Shown: positions 9,242 through 18,231 of the stretch, one piece after another | Position numbering within the stretch: the stretch's first letter is position 1 | Layout of the letters: the number at the start of each line of letters is the position of its first letter | Origin: Alkalicoccus halolimnae | GTDB lineage: Bacteria; Bacillota; Bacilli; Bacillales; Salisediminibacteriaceae | Direction: 5' to 3' | Assembly (NCBI RefSeq): GCF_008014775.2 | Contig: NZ_CP144914.1 | Coordinates: 1,984,001 to 2,048,000 of the forward strand | Length of the DNA: 64,000 nt | Translations under genes and position numbers: made by a program | Notes under the pieces: model-generated | The model's database searches: none | What the model was told of the DNA's origin: nothing | What the model saw: only the letters and a program-made list of their open reading frames with translations

Positions 9242-9277
9242 AAAAGCCAGCATAGAGAAGATCTCTTTGCCGGCTTT
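9242..9277 (-). terminator. Terminator after hfq
   Basis: On the minus strand AAAGCCGGCA pairs with TGCTGGCTTT (one G-U) and an inner AGAGA/TCTCT stem extends it; it ends in TTTT. This closes the mutS-to-hfq run of genes. Confidence 0.8.
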
Positions 9278-9422
9278 AAAGGCTTTCTTTAAATATAAGC
9301 TGTGCTAAAGTCTGTTGTTGTTAAATGTTAGAAAACTCCGCTTCGGCCTGCCGCGGAGGAAATCTCCGGGAAGTTACGATAACGACCTGGTTGTTCGCTG
9401 CCCCAGGGCTTTACGGAGCATT

Positions 9423-9659
9423 TTAAGAAGGTTTTTCCTGCTGCAGCTGGACGTTTCGCTGTGGGGAAAAGGTGGAAATCGCATGTTTGTAAACTAGCTG
9501 CTGCTTCCCATCTGTATCGAGGACAACGGTAAAATTATCAAAGCTTTTCACTTGGCCGCGAAGCTGGAATCCGTTCAAAAGGAAAACAGTGACCGGAATG
9601 TTTTCTTTTCGCAGCTGGTTGAGGAATTGATCCTGAATATTTACGGGCTGCTGTTTCAT
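9423..9659 (-). CDS. hfq: Hfq, RNA chaperone
   Basis: A hexameric Sm-like protein that binds AU-rich and A-rich RNA. It has 78 residues, close to other Bacillus Hfq. The Sm1 motif ([20 protein letters not shown]) and Sm2 motif ([10 protein letters not shown], with the KHAIS core) are both intact, preceded by the N-terminal helix [13 protein letters not shown]. The short C-terminal tail is typical of Gram-positive Hfq. It follows miaA directly, the widely conserved miaA-hfq pair, and is followed by a terminator. Confidence 0.97.
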   Translation of the reverse strand: MKQQPVNIQDQFLNQLRKENIPVTVFLLNGFQLRGQVKSFDNFTVVLDTDGKQQLVYKHAISTFSPQRNVQLQQEKPS

Positions 9660-9691
9660 TATTATGATTCCCCCTCATCCTTTATTGATAC

Positions 9692-10627
9692 TTACTTCTC
9701 TACTGAAGGATAAATTCCTGCAACGAATTCCTCTATATTACTTAATCTTTCTTCCCTTTCCTCTGTCATATCAAACCAGGAGACAGGCAGTTTATTTCGA
9801 AACCACGTTAACTGGCGTTTGGCATATCGCCGGGAATTCTGTTTTAAGTTGGCAGCTGCCTCCTCCAATGAAGTATCTCCTTTGATATGAGGAATCATCT
9901 CTTTATATCCGATAGCTCTCATCGCTGCTGAATGTTCGTATCCCTGATCTACAAGCTTTTTCACTTCAGCTGCCAGTCCTGAATCTATCATGCTGTCCAC
10001 TCGTTTGTTAATCCGTCCATAAAGCTGATCCCGGTCCATCGTTAAGCCAATCAACGTGACATTATACGGGCTGATTTTCTTTTCTTCTTGCTCTTTATGA
10101 AGAGGCTGACCAGTGACGTGAATAATTTCCAGTGCTCTGATAACTCTTCTAACATTATTAAAATGAACAGAAGCAGCCGCTTCCGGGTCTTTTTCTTCAA
10201 GCATATTATGCAGATATTCAGCACCCTTTTCTTCTGCCGCTTCTTCAAGGATCAGCCTGTAGGCTTCATCTTCTTTAGTATGTTGGAAAGAATAATCATA
10301 AATGAGGCTTTGAATATACATACCGGTACCTCCTGCCACAATAGGCAGTTTCCCGCGGTCACGGATAGATTTAACTGCTTCTTCTGCACGGGTTTTAAAA
10401 TCAGCAGCAGAAAAAGGGGTATCCGGACTTAATATATCTATAAGATGATGAGGCACTTTTTTTCGTTCAGCAGGCGTAACTTTAGCTGTTCCAATATCCA
10501 TGCCTCTATACACCTGCATGGAATCGCCGCTGATTATTTCTCCATTTAGTTTTTCAGCCAGATTGATTGCTGCAGCTGTTTTACCGACTGCTGTAGGCCC
10601 TGCTACAACGACAAGCGGCTGTTTCAT
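9692..10627 (-). CDS. miaA: MiaA, tRNA dimethylallyltransferase
   Basis: Transfers a dimethylallyl group to adenine-37 of tRNAs reading codons that begin with U. The product is the substrate of MiaB, also in this window (16374-17912). It has 311 residues, the usual length. It shows the P-loop GPTAVGKTAA, GEIISGDSMQVYRGMDIGTAK, the GGTGMYIQSL segment and, near the C-terminus, RRYAKRQLTWFRN. Its ATG overlaps the stop of the preceding methyltransferase gene by 4 bases, pointing to coupled translation, and it follows AAAGGAGAG. Confidence 0.97.
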   Translation of the reverse strand: MKQPLVVVAGPTAVGKTAAAINLAEKLNGEIISGDSMQVYRGMDIGTAKVTPAERKKVPHHLIDILSPDTPFSAADFKTRAEEAVKSIRDRGKLPIVAGGTGMYIQSLIYDYSFQHTKEDEAYRLILEEAAEEKGAEYLHNMLEEKDPEAAASVHFNNVRRVIRALEIIHVTGQPLHKEQEEKKISPYNVTLIGLTMDRDQLYGRINKRVDSMIDSGLAAEVKKLVDQGYEHSAAMRAIGYKEMIPHIKGDTSLEEAAANLKQNSRRYAKRQLTWFRNKLPVSWFDMTEEREERLSNIEEFVAGIYPSVEK

Positions 10628-11433
10628 ATTGTTCTCTCCTTTGTATCAATATAGCCGATTTGATAATTAGCCGAAGCACGTGATGCTAAGGTAAATCCAT
10701 ATTTTTTGAAGATTATACTTCGGCTGTAGTCTTTCAGAAGAACTTTTTTACGGGCGACCCTGCATGCTTCTTCCAGGAGATAACCGCTTAACCCGTTATT
10801 GTTCACCAGAGGCCTCATTGCAGATAATCCGGAAGATCCTGAAACTGCACCGGTAAACATTGGATCGAATAATACGGTATCCACACTGTCGGTATCTAAA
10901 AGTGACAGATAGTCTTCCGATTTTGTATTTTCAACTGTTATTCTCGCAGCGGCTGTTTTCATTTCCGGTACAGGCATAGAATAAGAACGGAGGCCTTCGC
11001 GGACAATTAATGAAATTAACCGGCTGCTTTCAACTCCAGTTACTTCCCCTTTTGAGCCCGCGGCCCAGGCTAAGAGAAGACTGTCAGCTCCAAGACCCAT
11101 TGTAGCATCGACAATTTGATCCCCTGGTTTTACATCAGCTTCAGAAATAAGCGGGTCCCTGCCGGTTTTAAGAAGCTGTTTAAATCTCAGCGATGCTGCG
11201 TTAGGATGGTAGAAAAATGGAGCTTCATCAACTGTCGTATACAGCTCCAGTTTCGTTTTACTGACGACAAGCAGGGGTTTGCCATACTCCTGGAGCAGGT
11301 AATTGATTGACTTTTTATTACGTGGAATGCACACAAAGCCATTTTCGGAAGCCAGTTTTTCTGCATACGGGCTCAGCTGCTCAGCATGCTTACCAGCTGT
11401 AGTAACAACTGCGATGCTTTCGACCCCTGTCAA
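10624..11433 (-). CDS. RsmJ-like class I SAM-dependent methyltransferase
   Basis: A 269-residue protein whose second half is a Rossmann methyltransferase resembling the RsmJ (16S rRNA m2G1516) family: motif I is VDATMGLGADSLLLA and the motif IV region is DTVLFDPMF, close to the LDPMYP of RsmJ. The N-terminal third (AVVTTAGKHAEQL, then FVCIPRNKKSINYLL) looks like a small separate domain. The true substrate is not shown by the sequence. The TTG start overlaps the mutL stop (AATTGA) and the end overlaps miaA, so it is translated as part of a mutS-mutL-this-miaA-hfq operon. Confidence 0.8.
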   Translation of the reverse strand: MTGVESIAVVTTAGKHAEQLSPYAEKLASENGFVCIPRNKKSINYLLQEYGKPLLVVSKTKLELYTTVDEAPFFYHPNAASLRFKQLLKTGRDPLISEADVKPGDQIVDATMGLGADSLLLAWAAGSKGEVTGVESSRLISLIVREGLRSYSMPVPEMKTAAARITVENTKSEDYLSLLDTDSVDTVLFDPMFTGAVSGSSGLSAMRPLVNNNGLSGYLLEEACRVARKKVLLKDYSRSIIFKKYGFTLASRASANYQIGYIDTKERTI

Positions 11434-13280
11434 TTCATTACTCTTTTAAACATTTTTTCAAGTTCATAGATTGTGTAGTGAATCATTACCGGCCGCCCGT
11501 GTGGACATGTGTAAGGTTCTCTGCATTTTCGCCACTCTTTGATCAATGCCTCCATGTCTTCATGCCGGAGGTGGTGATTAGCCTTGATCGCTCCCTTACA
11601 GGCCATCAACGCAGCAGCATCATCGCGAAGGGCCGCAATATCAACTTTCTGACTCTCTTTTATTTGTTCGACCATTTCTAAAATCGTTTCTTTTTCCTCA
11701 TCGGCTGGAAACCAGCTCGGATAAGCTCGAATAAGGAAAGAATTTTTTCCAAAAGCTTCAATAAATAATCCTACTTTTTCCAGTTCTGACCGATATTCTT
11801 CCAGAAGTACCGCTTCTGCAGATGTAACATCCAACGTTAAAGGAATGAGCAGTTCTTTCAGTTCTTTAGCAGGACTGGAAAGCTTTTCTGCAAAATATTC
11901 GTAATTAATCCTCTCCTGTGCTGCGTGCTGGTCGATCATATAAAAGCCCGTTTCATTCTGTGCCAGGATGTACGTGCCGTGAAGCTGTCCAATCGGATAT
12001 AAATAAGGAAGGTCCTGCTCCTCTTTTTTTTCGTTATTAGAAGGAGCCTCGTGGAAAGACGGATTGTCTTCTTTAATTTCCTGAGGAGCGCCGGCAGTTT
12101 CTTTTTCTGATACAGCAGAGCTTAAATTGCCCTCAGAAAGAAAATCTTCTTCCTGATTTCCTTGTTTCTCTTCAGCGTTGTATGCTTTAAAAGTCTGTAC
12201 ACCTTGCTCAGATGCAGCAGGAAAGGAGAAGGGAACCTGCTCAGGTTTTGGGATCTTTGTTTTTGATTTCGGCTCCTGCATGGACGGAATCAGCTGCTCG
12301 TTCCTCCATACATTACGCACTGTTTCAGTCACGAGTTCCTGAAGCGCCTTTTCTTTGCTTAATCTAACTTCCATCTTGGAAGGGTGCACGTTCACGTCCA
12401 CCAGCTGCGGATTCAAAGAGATATGCAGACAGACAATAGGAAATTTCCCGATTGGCAGAAGCGTATTATATCCGGAAAGAACAGCTTTTACGAGCGCATG
12501 ATTTTTAATATAGCGTCCGTTAAGGATCATTGTCATATACGATCTGCTGGAGCGGACCTCGGATGGCGAGGCTGCGTAACCTTTTATTTGAAAATCAGCG
12601 GAAGAGGCTTTCAGAACTTTCATTTCTCCGGCGGCAGTTTTTCCATATATACTGTACAATACCTGCAGGAGATCATTGCGGCCGCTCGTTTTTAACATTG
12701 TCCGGCCTTCATTATACAATTCAAATGCAATGTCGGGCCGTGCCAGTGCCATCCGGTTGAGAATATCGCTTATATGGCCCAGTTCCGTATGAATCGTTTT
12801 TAAATATTTCAGCCTGGCTGGCGTATTAAAAAACAGATCTTCGACTATTATTTCCGTCCCTTTCCGGGGCGGGGCGGAAGTACGGGTTTTCACCTGACCG
12901 CCTTTGACGATTATTTTTTCACCTGTTCTTCCATCACCGGAAGTTGTAAGCGTCACTTCTGCTACAGAAGCGATACTCGGCAGGGCCTCTCCACGGAATC
13001 CGAGCGTTCCGATTCGAAACAGGTCTCTGTCCGTTTTAATTTTGCTCGTAGCATGACGGAAAAAAGCGGCTTCTCTGTCTTCTTCAAGAATACCTTCCCC
13101 ATCATCCATTACGCGGATACTCGATAACCCGCCTTCAAAAACGTCCACTCGAATCCTGCTGCTTCCGGCATCTACAGCGTTTTCGACTAATTCTTTTACA
13201 ACAGAAGCAGGGCGTTCCACCACTTCTCCTGCTGCTATTTTATTGGACAGCTGTTCGTTAAGTTTAATGATCCGGCCCAT
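11430..13280 (-). CDS. mutL: MutL, DNA mismatch repair endonuclease
   Basis: Partner of MutS that nicks the error-bearing strand. It has 616 residues. The N-terminal GHKL ATPase shows NKIAAGEVVERPASVVKEL, DAGSSRI, DDGEGI and GFRGEALPSIASV. A low-complexity acidic linker follows (roughly residues 340-430). The C-terminal dimerisation domain carries the endonuclease motif DQHAAQERINYE, plus ACKGAIKANHHL and CPHGRP that help form the metal site, so it is the nicking type found in bacteria without MutH. It starts 14 bases after mutS ends with an AAAGGAGG ribosome site. Confidence 0.98.
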   Translation of the reverse strand: MGRIIKLNEQLSNKIAAGEVVERPASVVKELVENAVDAGSSRIRVDVFEGGLSSIRVMDDGEGILEEDREAAFFRHATSKIKTDRDLFRIGTLGFRGEALPSIASVAEVTLTTSGDGRTGEKIIVKGGQVKTRTSAPPRKGTEIIVEDLFFNTPARLKYLKTIHTELGHISDILNRMALARPDIAFELYNEGRTMLKTSGRNDLLQVLYSIYGKTAAGEMKVLKASSADFQIKGYAASPSEVRSSRSYMTMILNGRYIKNHALVKAVLSGYNTLLPIGKFPIVCLHISLNPQLVDVNVHPSKMEVRLSKEKALQELVTETVRNVWRNEQLIPSMQEPKSKTKIPKPEQVPFSFPAASEQGVQTFKAYNAEEKQGNQEEDFLSEGNLSSAVSEKETAGAPQEIKEDNPSFHEAPSNNEKKEEQDLPYLYPIGQLHGTYILAQNETGFYMIDQHAAQERINYEYFAEKLSSPAKELKELLIPLTLDVTSAEAVLLEEYRSELEKVGLFIEAFGKNSFLIRAYPSWFPADEEKETILEMVEQIKESQKVDIAALRDDAAALMACKGAIKANHHLRHEDMEALIKEWRKCREPYTCPHGRPVMIHYTIYELEKMFKRVMN

Positions 13281-13294
13281 CGTCGGGTCCTCCT

Positions 13295-15838
13295 TTACTT
13301 CAGTTTCCGCTGCAGTTTGTCTAAAATCTGCATTGCTTCGAGCGGAGTCAGGTGCAGAAGATCCGTTTCTTTTAATTCATTTAATACCGGGTGTTCTGCT
13401 TCTTCCGGAAACAGCGAAAGCTGTTGGTAAGGCTCTTCATTTCTGGATATTGATTCCTGCCTGTGCCCGGCTTCTTTTTCAAGACCTTCCAGAATTTCTC
13501 CTGCTCTTTGAATCAATTTATCCGGAAGATCAGCAAGCTTAGCAACGTGAATGCCGTAGCTCTTATCTGCAGCTCCTTCCACCACTTTATGAAGAAAAGT
13601 CAGAGTGCCGTTTTCTTCTTTCGCAGAGACATGCACGTTTCTCATTCGTTTAAGCTCTGTCCCCAGTCTCGTAAGTTCATGATAATGGGTAGAGAAAAGC
13701 GTCATCGCACGTATGTCGTCATGGATATATTCGATTACAGCCTGAGCAAGAGCCATGCCGTCGTAGGTGGAAGTTCCTCTCCCTATTTCATCGAGAAGAA
13801 TCAGGCTGCGGGAAGTTGCTCTATCAACCGCCTGCTTCGTTTCAAGCATTTCGACCATGAAAGTACTCTGTCCCTGGGACAAATCATCCGCAGCTCCTAT
13901 TCTCGTAAATATATGATCAAACAGAGGAAGCACAGCTTTATCAGCAGGAACGAATGAGCCTGCCTGGGCCATAACAACAATAAGAGCAAGCTGCCTCATA
14001 TACGTACTCTTTCCCGCCATGTTCGGCCCCGTAATCAGAAGCATTTCCCGTTCTTCATGCATGAATAAATCGTTGGCAACATAATCTCCGGCATCAATCA
14101 TCGCTTCTACCACCGGGTGCCGGCTGTTTTCCAGCTCTATATGCTTTTTGTCCGTAAATTCAGGCTTCACATAGTGGTTTGCTTCTGCAGTAACAGCGAA
14201 ACTTTGCAGCACGTCAATCGTACTTACAGCTTTAGCCGCAGACTGAAGAGTACGTATATAATTTTTCACTTCTTCTCTTACCTGCAGGAAAAGCTCGTAT
14301 TCCAGTTTGCTTCCTTTTTCTTCTGCTTCCAGTATGATCGTTTCTTTTTCTTTCAGTTCTTCGGTGACATAGCGTTCTGCATTGGTCAGCGTTTGTTTTC
14401 TTTCGTACCTTCCTTCAGGGAGATTCTTCAGATTGGCTCTGGAAACTTCAATATAGTACCCGAAAACTTTATTGAAGCCCACTTTCAATGTTTTGATGCC
14501 GGTAGCTTTTTTTTCTTTCGCTTCCAGTTCAGCAATCCAGTCTTTCCCGTATTTCATGGCATGACGATATTCGTCAAGCGTACTATGATATCCATCTTTA
14601 ATCAGGTTTCCTTCTGTAATTGATACCGGACAATCTTCCCGGATGCTGTTTTCAAGCAGTTCAACTAATGGCTCAGGAGTGGTTAACGAGGAAAGAAGCT
14701 TCTCTGCATAATCATTATTTAATACGTGCAGCGTTTCATAAAGATAAGGGAGCTGCTGCAAAGATTTTTTCAGCTGAATTAAATCTTTTCCGTTAACGTT
14801 ACCGAAAGCAATTCTTCCACTCAGTCTTTCCAGGTCATACACACCCCGAAGCTGTTCTCTTACAGTTTCCCGCTCCAGAAAGTGATCGATAAAGGAGGAA
14901 GTCAGACTCTGCCTTTCTTCTGCTGTTTCATGATGCACAGCGGGTCTCTCCAGCCACCTTTTCAACCTTCTCGCTCCCATCGCTGTTTCTGTTTTATCAA
15001 GAACGTGGAGCAGGGAACCAGCTTTTTTTCGGTCTCTCATCGTTTCGGTTATTTCAAGGTTACGCCTCGAATAACTGTCTATCGATAAAAACTGATCTGC
15101 TTCATAATAGGCTGCTTTTTGAAGATGGTCCAAAACCCGTTTTGTAGTCTCGCTGAAATAATCCAGAAGCTGGGCGGCGCCGTCTTTCATCTGATCTCCC
15201 GGGATGTCCTGAAGGAGATTTTCGTAATTTTTGAAAGAAGACGTTCCTTCCAGAATGGTCAAAGGGACGGAAGTTCTTGAAGAAATTTTTAAGTCCATTC
15301 CATCACTAAGCCCTTCATCAACAACTATTTCTTTAGGATCATAGGAAAGCGCCTCTTCTAACGCTAAAATTTCCTCTTCGACCCCGGTAACAAATATTTC
15401 TCCGGTTGTCATATCGGCTGCACTTACCGTATAAGTATCAAAATCTTTCCGTAATCCGACAACATACTGGTTATTCTTTTCATGAAGAGCTTTTCCATTC
15501 ATAACTGTTCCCGGAGTTATAACCTGTACCACTTCTCTTCTTACAACTCCTTTAGCCGCTGCCGGATCTTCCGTCTGCTCACATATCGCTACTTTATACC
15601 CTTTTTCTATAAGCTGGGAAATGTACTGCTCCGACGAATGATGAGGCACCCCGCACATAGGAATTGCCTGTTCGCCTTTCCCGCGTTTAGTTAAGGTAAT
15701 TTCAAGTTCTCTGGCGGCTTCCAAAGCATCACTGTGAAACAGCTCGTAAAAATCCCCAAGGCGGAAAAACAAAAAAGCATCTTCATACTCCGCTTTAATT
15801 TGTTCATACTGTTTCATCATCGGTGTGATCTGCGTCAT
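13295..15838 (-). CDS. mutS: MutS, mismatch recognition ATPase
   Basis: Recognises mispairs and small loops and recruits MutL. It has about 847 residues. The N-terminal mismatch-binding motif GDFYELF (Phe-Tyr-Glu wedge) is followed by connector, lever and clamp regions. The C-terminal ABC-type ATPase shows TGPNMAGKSTYMRQ, the signature DDLSQGQSTFMVEM, Walker B LILLDEIGRGTSTYDG and the STHYHEL switch. The start is taken at the ATG; an in-frame TTG four codons upstream is possible, and neither has a well-placed ribosome site. cotE, which lies between ymcA and mutS in B. subtilis, is missing; only a terminator sits there. Confidence 0.97.
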   Translation of the reverse strand: MTQITPMMKQYEQIKAEYEDAFLFFRLGDFYELFHSDALEAARELEITLTKRGKGEQAIPMCGVPHHSSEQYISQLIEKGYKVAICEQTEDPAAAKGVVRREVVQVITPGTVMNGKALHEKNNQYVVGLRKDFDTYTVSAADMTTGEIFVTGVEEEILALEEALSYDPKEIVVDEGLSDGMDLKISSRTSVPLTILEGTSSFKNYENLLQDIPGDQMKDGAAQLLDYFSETTKRVLDHLQKAAYYEADQFLSIDSYSRRNLEITETMRDRKKAGSLLHVLDKTETAMGARRLKRWLERPAVHHETAEERQSLTSSFIDHFLERETVREQLRGVYDLERLSGRIAFGNVNGKDLIQLKKSLQQLPYLYETLHVLNNDYAEKLLSSLTTPEPLVELLENSIREDCPVSITEGNLIKDGYHSTLDEYRHAMKYGKDWIAELEAKEKKATGIKTLKVGFNKVFGYYIEVSRANLKNLPEGRYERKQTLTNAERYVTEELKEKETIILEAEEKGSKLEYELFLQVREEVKNYIRTLQSAAKAVSTIDVLQSFAVTAEANHYVKPEFTDKKHIELENSRHPVVEAMIDAGDYVANDLFMHEEREMLLITGPNMAGKSTYMRQLALIVVMAQAGSFVPADKAVLPLFDHIFTRIGAADDLSQGQSTFMVEMLETKQAVDRATSRSLILLDEIGRGTSTYDGMALAQAVIEYIHDDIRAMTLFSTHYHELTRLGTELKRMRNVHVSAKEENGTLTFLHKVVEGAADKSYGIHVAKLADLPDKLIQRAGEILEGLEKEAGHRQESISRNEEPYQQLSLFPEEAEHPVLNELKETDLLHLTPLEAMQILDKLQRKLK

Positions 15839-15908
15839 AATATCAGCCAACTTTCTTTGTCTGCTCTTCTTTCATTATAGCATGCTTCTGCCCGTAAAAA
15901 AGCTGCAG

Positions 15909-15946
15909 TAAAAAGGCTGTCCCCTCGACGGAACAGCCCTTTTTCG
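15909..15946 (-). terminator. Terminator after ymcA
   Basis: On the minus strand AAAAAGGGCTGTTCC and GGGGACAGCCTTTTT close a strong hairpin with a T run. It ends the miaB-ymcA operon, and mutS must then have its own promoter in the short gap. Confidence 0.85.
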
Positions 15947-15951
15947 CTGCT

Positions 15952-16374
15952 TTAGCAGCCATGATCGAATGGATTTTTTGAGGTCGTACCTTTTAAAATG
16001 TCTCCCTCTGCAGACTCTATAATTTTCTGCGTAACAGTATTGGAAATGGTATTACTGACCATCTGAAGCAGTTCATTTACTTCGATCTGAGACTGCTTAA
16101 ATTCCTGGACGAGAGGGATATTATCCAATTCATCCTGAAGGGCATCAATCTTCTCATCTGTCGCTTTCAGTGCTTCCGACTTATCGTAGTGCTTTAAATT
16201 GACTGCTTCTTTTTGAAGGGATTTAATTTTACCGATAATTTCCTGTACTTTCAGGTGATCGTTAATCTGGCCTTCTGCCCTTTTGAAAAAATCAACTTCT
16301 TCTGTTTCTGATATTTTGTGCGCGAGACCGCGCGCTTCTTCCATAATCTGCTGCTTTGTATAATATTCTGCCAT
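15952..16374 (-). CDS. ricA: RicA/YmcA, RNase Y-associated regulator
   Basis: A 140-residue helical protein of the YlbF/YmcA family. In B. subtilis RicA forms the Y-complex with RicF and RicT, carries iron-sulfur clusters, tunes RNase Y specificity, and is needed for biofilm formation and competence. The sequence shows the family pattern: helix 1 EEARGLAHKISETEEVDFFKR, then KVQEIIGKIKSLQKEAVNLK and PLVQEFKQSQIEVNELLQMV. It ends in a Cys that may be a cluster ligand. Its ATG overlaps the miaB stop (TAATG) and its ribosome site GAGGTG lies in the miaB end. Its partner RNase Y is encoded about 6 kb upstream. Confidence 0.93.
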   Translation of the reverse strand: MAEYYTKQQIMEEARGLAHKISETEEVDFFKRAEGQINDHLKVQEIIGKIKSLQKEAVNLKHYDKSEALKATDEKIDALQDELDNIPLVQEFKQSQIEVNELLQMVSNTISNTVTQKIIESAEGDILKGTTSKNPFDHGC

Positions 16375-17912
16375 TAATTATTCACCTCTGCAGTTTCTAC
16401 TAGTTCTCCATTAAGAGACCAGGTTTTTGCATCTGTTATTTTAACATAGACAATTTCGCCTATGCTCGTTTTCGGACCGCGGAAATTAACGAGCCGGTTT
16501 GTTCTCGTTCTGCCGCTTAAAACATCTGGATTCTTTTTGCTTTCTCCTTCTACCAGTACTTCCATTGTCTGTCCTGCGTAGGATTTATTTTTTTCTGCCG
16601 AAAGATCATTAACCAGGGCATTCAGCCGGGCAAGACGCTCTTTCTTTACCTCATGCGGTACATTATCCTGCATGTTGGCAGCCGGCGTCCCTTCCCGCGG
16701 AGAATAAATATACGTGAACGCGCTGTCGTATTCCATTTCCCTTACTAAAGACATCGTATCTTCAAACTGTTCTTCTGTTTCATTCGGGAAGCCGACGATA
16801 ATATCTGTAGTAAAAGATGCATGGGGAATCGCCTGTTTTATTTTAGCGGCGAGTTCGACGTACGATTCTCTTGTGTATTTCCGTGCCATCAGTTTTAATA
16901 CCTGATTGTTCCCGCTTTGTACCGGGAGATGGATATGTTCCACTAGGTTTCCGCCCTTGGCCAGTACTTCAATCAGGTGGTCATCGAAATCACGGGGATG
17001 GCTCGTTGTAAATCGAACGCGGGGAATATCAATTTTACGAATTTCATCCATAAGATCTCCCAATCCGTAATTAACATCCACAAGGTCTTTTCCATACGCA
17101 TTGACGTTTTGTCCAAGAAGCGTTATTTCTTTGTACCCGCTGCGGGCCAGGTGACGTACTTCTTCAATAATATCTTCCGGCCGGCGGCTTCGTTCTTTAC
17201 CGCGGGTATAGGGAACAATGCAGTACGTGCAGAACTTATCGCAGCCGTACATGATATTGACCCACCCCTGGATTTTGCCTTTTCTCGCCCGGGGCATGTT
17301 TTCAATAATGTCGCCTTCTTTCGACCACACTTCGATAACCATTTCTTTGCCGAAAATGGCGTTTTTCAACAGCTCAGGCAGACGGTGAATATTATGTGTA
17401 CCGAAAATAAGATCCACCTGCTGATGCTTCTGCAGAATACGGTTAACAACAGATTCTTCCTGGGACATACATCCGCACACCCCGATGACAAGTCCAGGAT
17501 TATCGCGTTTTAAATTCTTCAGGTGACCGATTTCACCGAACACTTTGTTTTCGGCGTTTTCACGTATAGCGCATGTGTTAATAAGAATCACATCTGCTTC
17601 TTCTGTTACAGCCGTAGATTCAAAACCCATTCTCATAAGGATACCTGCCATATTTTCTGAATCATGTTCATTCATCTGGCATCCATATGTACGTATGAGG
17701 AATTTTTTCCCTTCTCCAATTTTCTGCATGTCTTCCGGGACATCAAAATCGTAATGAATTTCTATATCTTCTTTCCCCCGTTTTTTCGCCTGCTTTAAGC
17801 TGGGCGGGGCATAAGTCGTTTCGAAATACTGTGAGTAATCTTTATCCTTTACAGCTTTTTTATGACCAGCATCGTCCGCCTGTGTCTGCTGTTTACGCTG
17901 TTCTTCATTCAT
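16374..17912 (-). CDS. miaB: MiaB, tRNA-2-methylthio-N6-dimethylallyladenosine synthase
   Basis: Radical SAM enzyme that adds the 2-methylthio group to the MiaA product at A37 of tRNA. It has 512 residues. An N-terminal extension typical of Bacillus leads into the UPF0004 domain with cluster cysteines in [21 protein letters not shown] and VCGCMSQ. The radical SAM CX3CX2C motif is [15 protein letters not shown], and a TRAM RNA-binding domain ends the protein. The start is the second ATG, about 11 bases after AAAGGAG; the first ATG is too close to that site. Confidence 0.97.
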   Translation of the reverse strand: MNEEQRKQQTQADDAGHKKAVKDKDYSQYFETTYAPPSLKQAKKRGKEDIEIHYDFDVPEDMQKIGEGKKFLIRTYGCQMNEHDSENMAGILMRMGFESTAVTEEADVILINTCAIRENAENKVFGEIGHLKNLKRDNPGLVIGVCGCMSQEESVVNRILQKHQQVDLIFGTHNIHRLPELLKNAIFGKEMVIEVWSKEGDIIENMPRARKGKIQGWVNIMYGCDKFCTYCIVPYTRGKERSRRPEDIIEEVRHLARSGYKEITLLGQNVNAYGKDLVDVNYGLGDLMDEIRKIDIPRVRFTTSHPRDFDDHLIEVLAKGGNLVEHIHLPVQSGNNQVLKLMARKYTRESYVELAAKIKQAIPHASFTTDIIVGFPNETEEQFEDTMSLVREMEYDSAFTYIYSPREGTPAANMQDNVPHEVKKERLARLNALVNDLSAEKNKSYAGQTMEVLVEGESKKNPDVLSGRTRTNRLVNFRGPKTSIGEIVYVKITDAKTWSLNGELVETAEVNN

Positions 17913-18231
17913 ACGACGCATAGCTCCTTTATAGATAGACTATCAACCTATAATTATAAATGGTTTTCCCTATGTATACAACCTTTTCTGCTTTTGCTGG
18001 AGAGCGTCCAATATGGAAAGCCGCCGTTTCAGAAAGCACGCCTTATAAAAAGCAGCGTATTTATATCCATTTTCAGTATTTTAAAGAAAGAATATAGGCT
18101 TCTTCGAAAAAACGAAAAACAAAACCGTTTAAAACAGGAAACGGACCATTCCTAAACAATTTAATGAGGAGCTGGATTTTTAATAGACAGCGGAATGGAC
18201 CACGCAGTTTTTCCCGCGCAGTCCATATCGA
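17913..18231. other. Intergenic region between miaB and kbl
   Basis: It holds the miaB leader and, after kbl, a hairpin on the minus strand (ATGGAC at 18195-18200 with GTCCAT at 18221-18226) without a T run that could slow or end transcription. I see no gene. Confidence 0.4.

Noticed and set aside
9336..9420. GC-rich piece after hfq (CTCCGC/GCGGAG hairpin, TCTCCGGGAAG) as a transposon remnant
   Set aside because: Too short, no open frame or paired end repeats; at most a fragment of an intergenic repeat.
14117..14623. Plus-strand frame of 168 codons inside mutS
   Set aside because: Antisense shadow of mutS; Phe/Ser-rich product without motifs or ribosome site.
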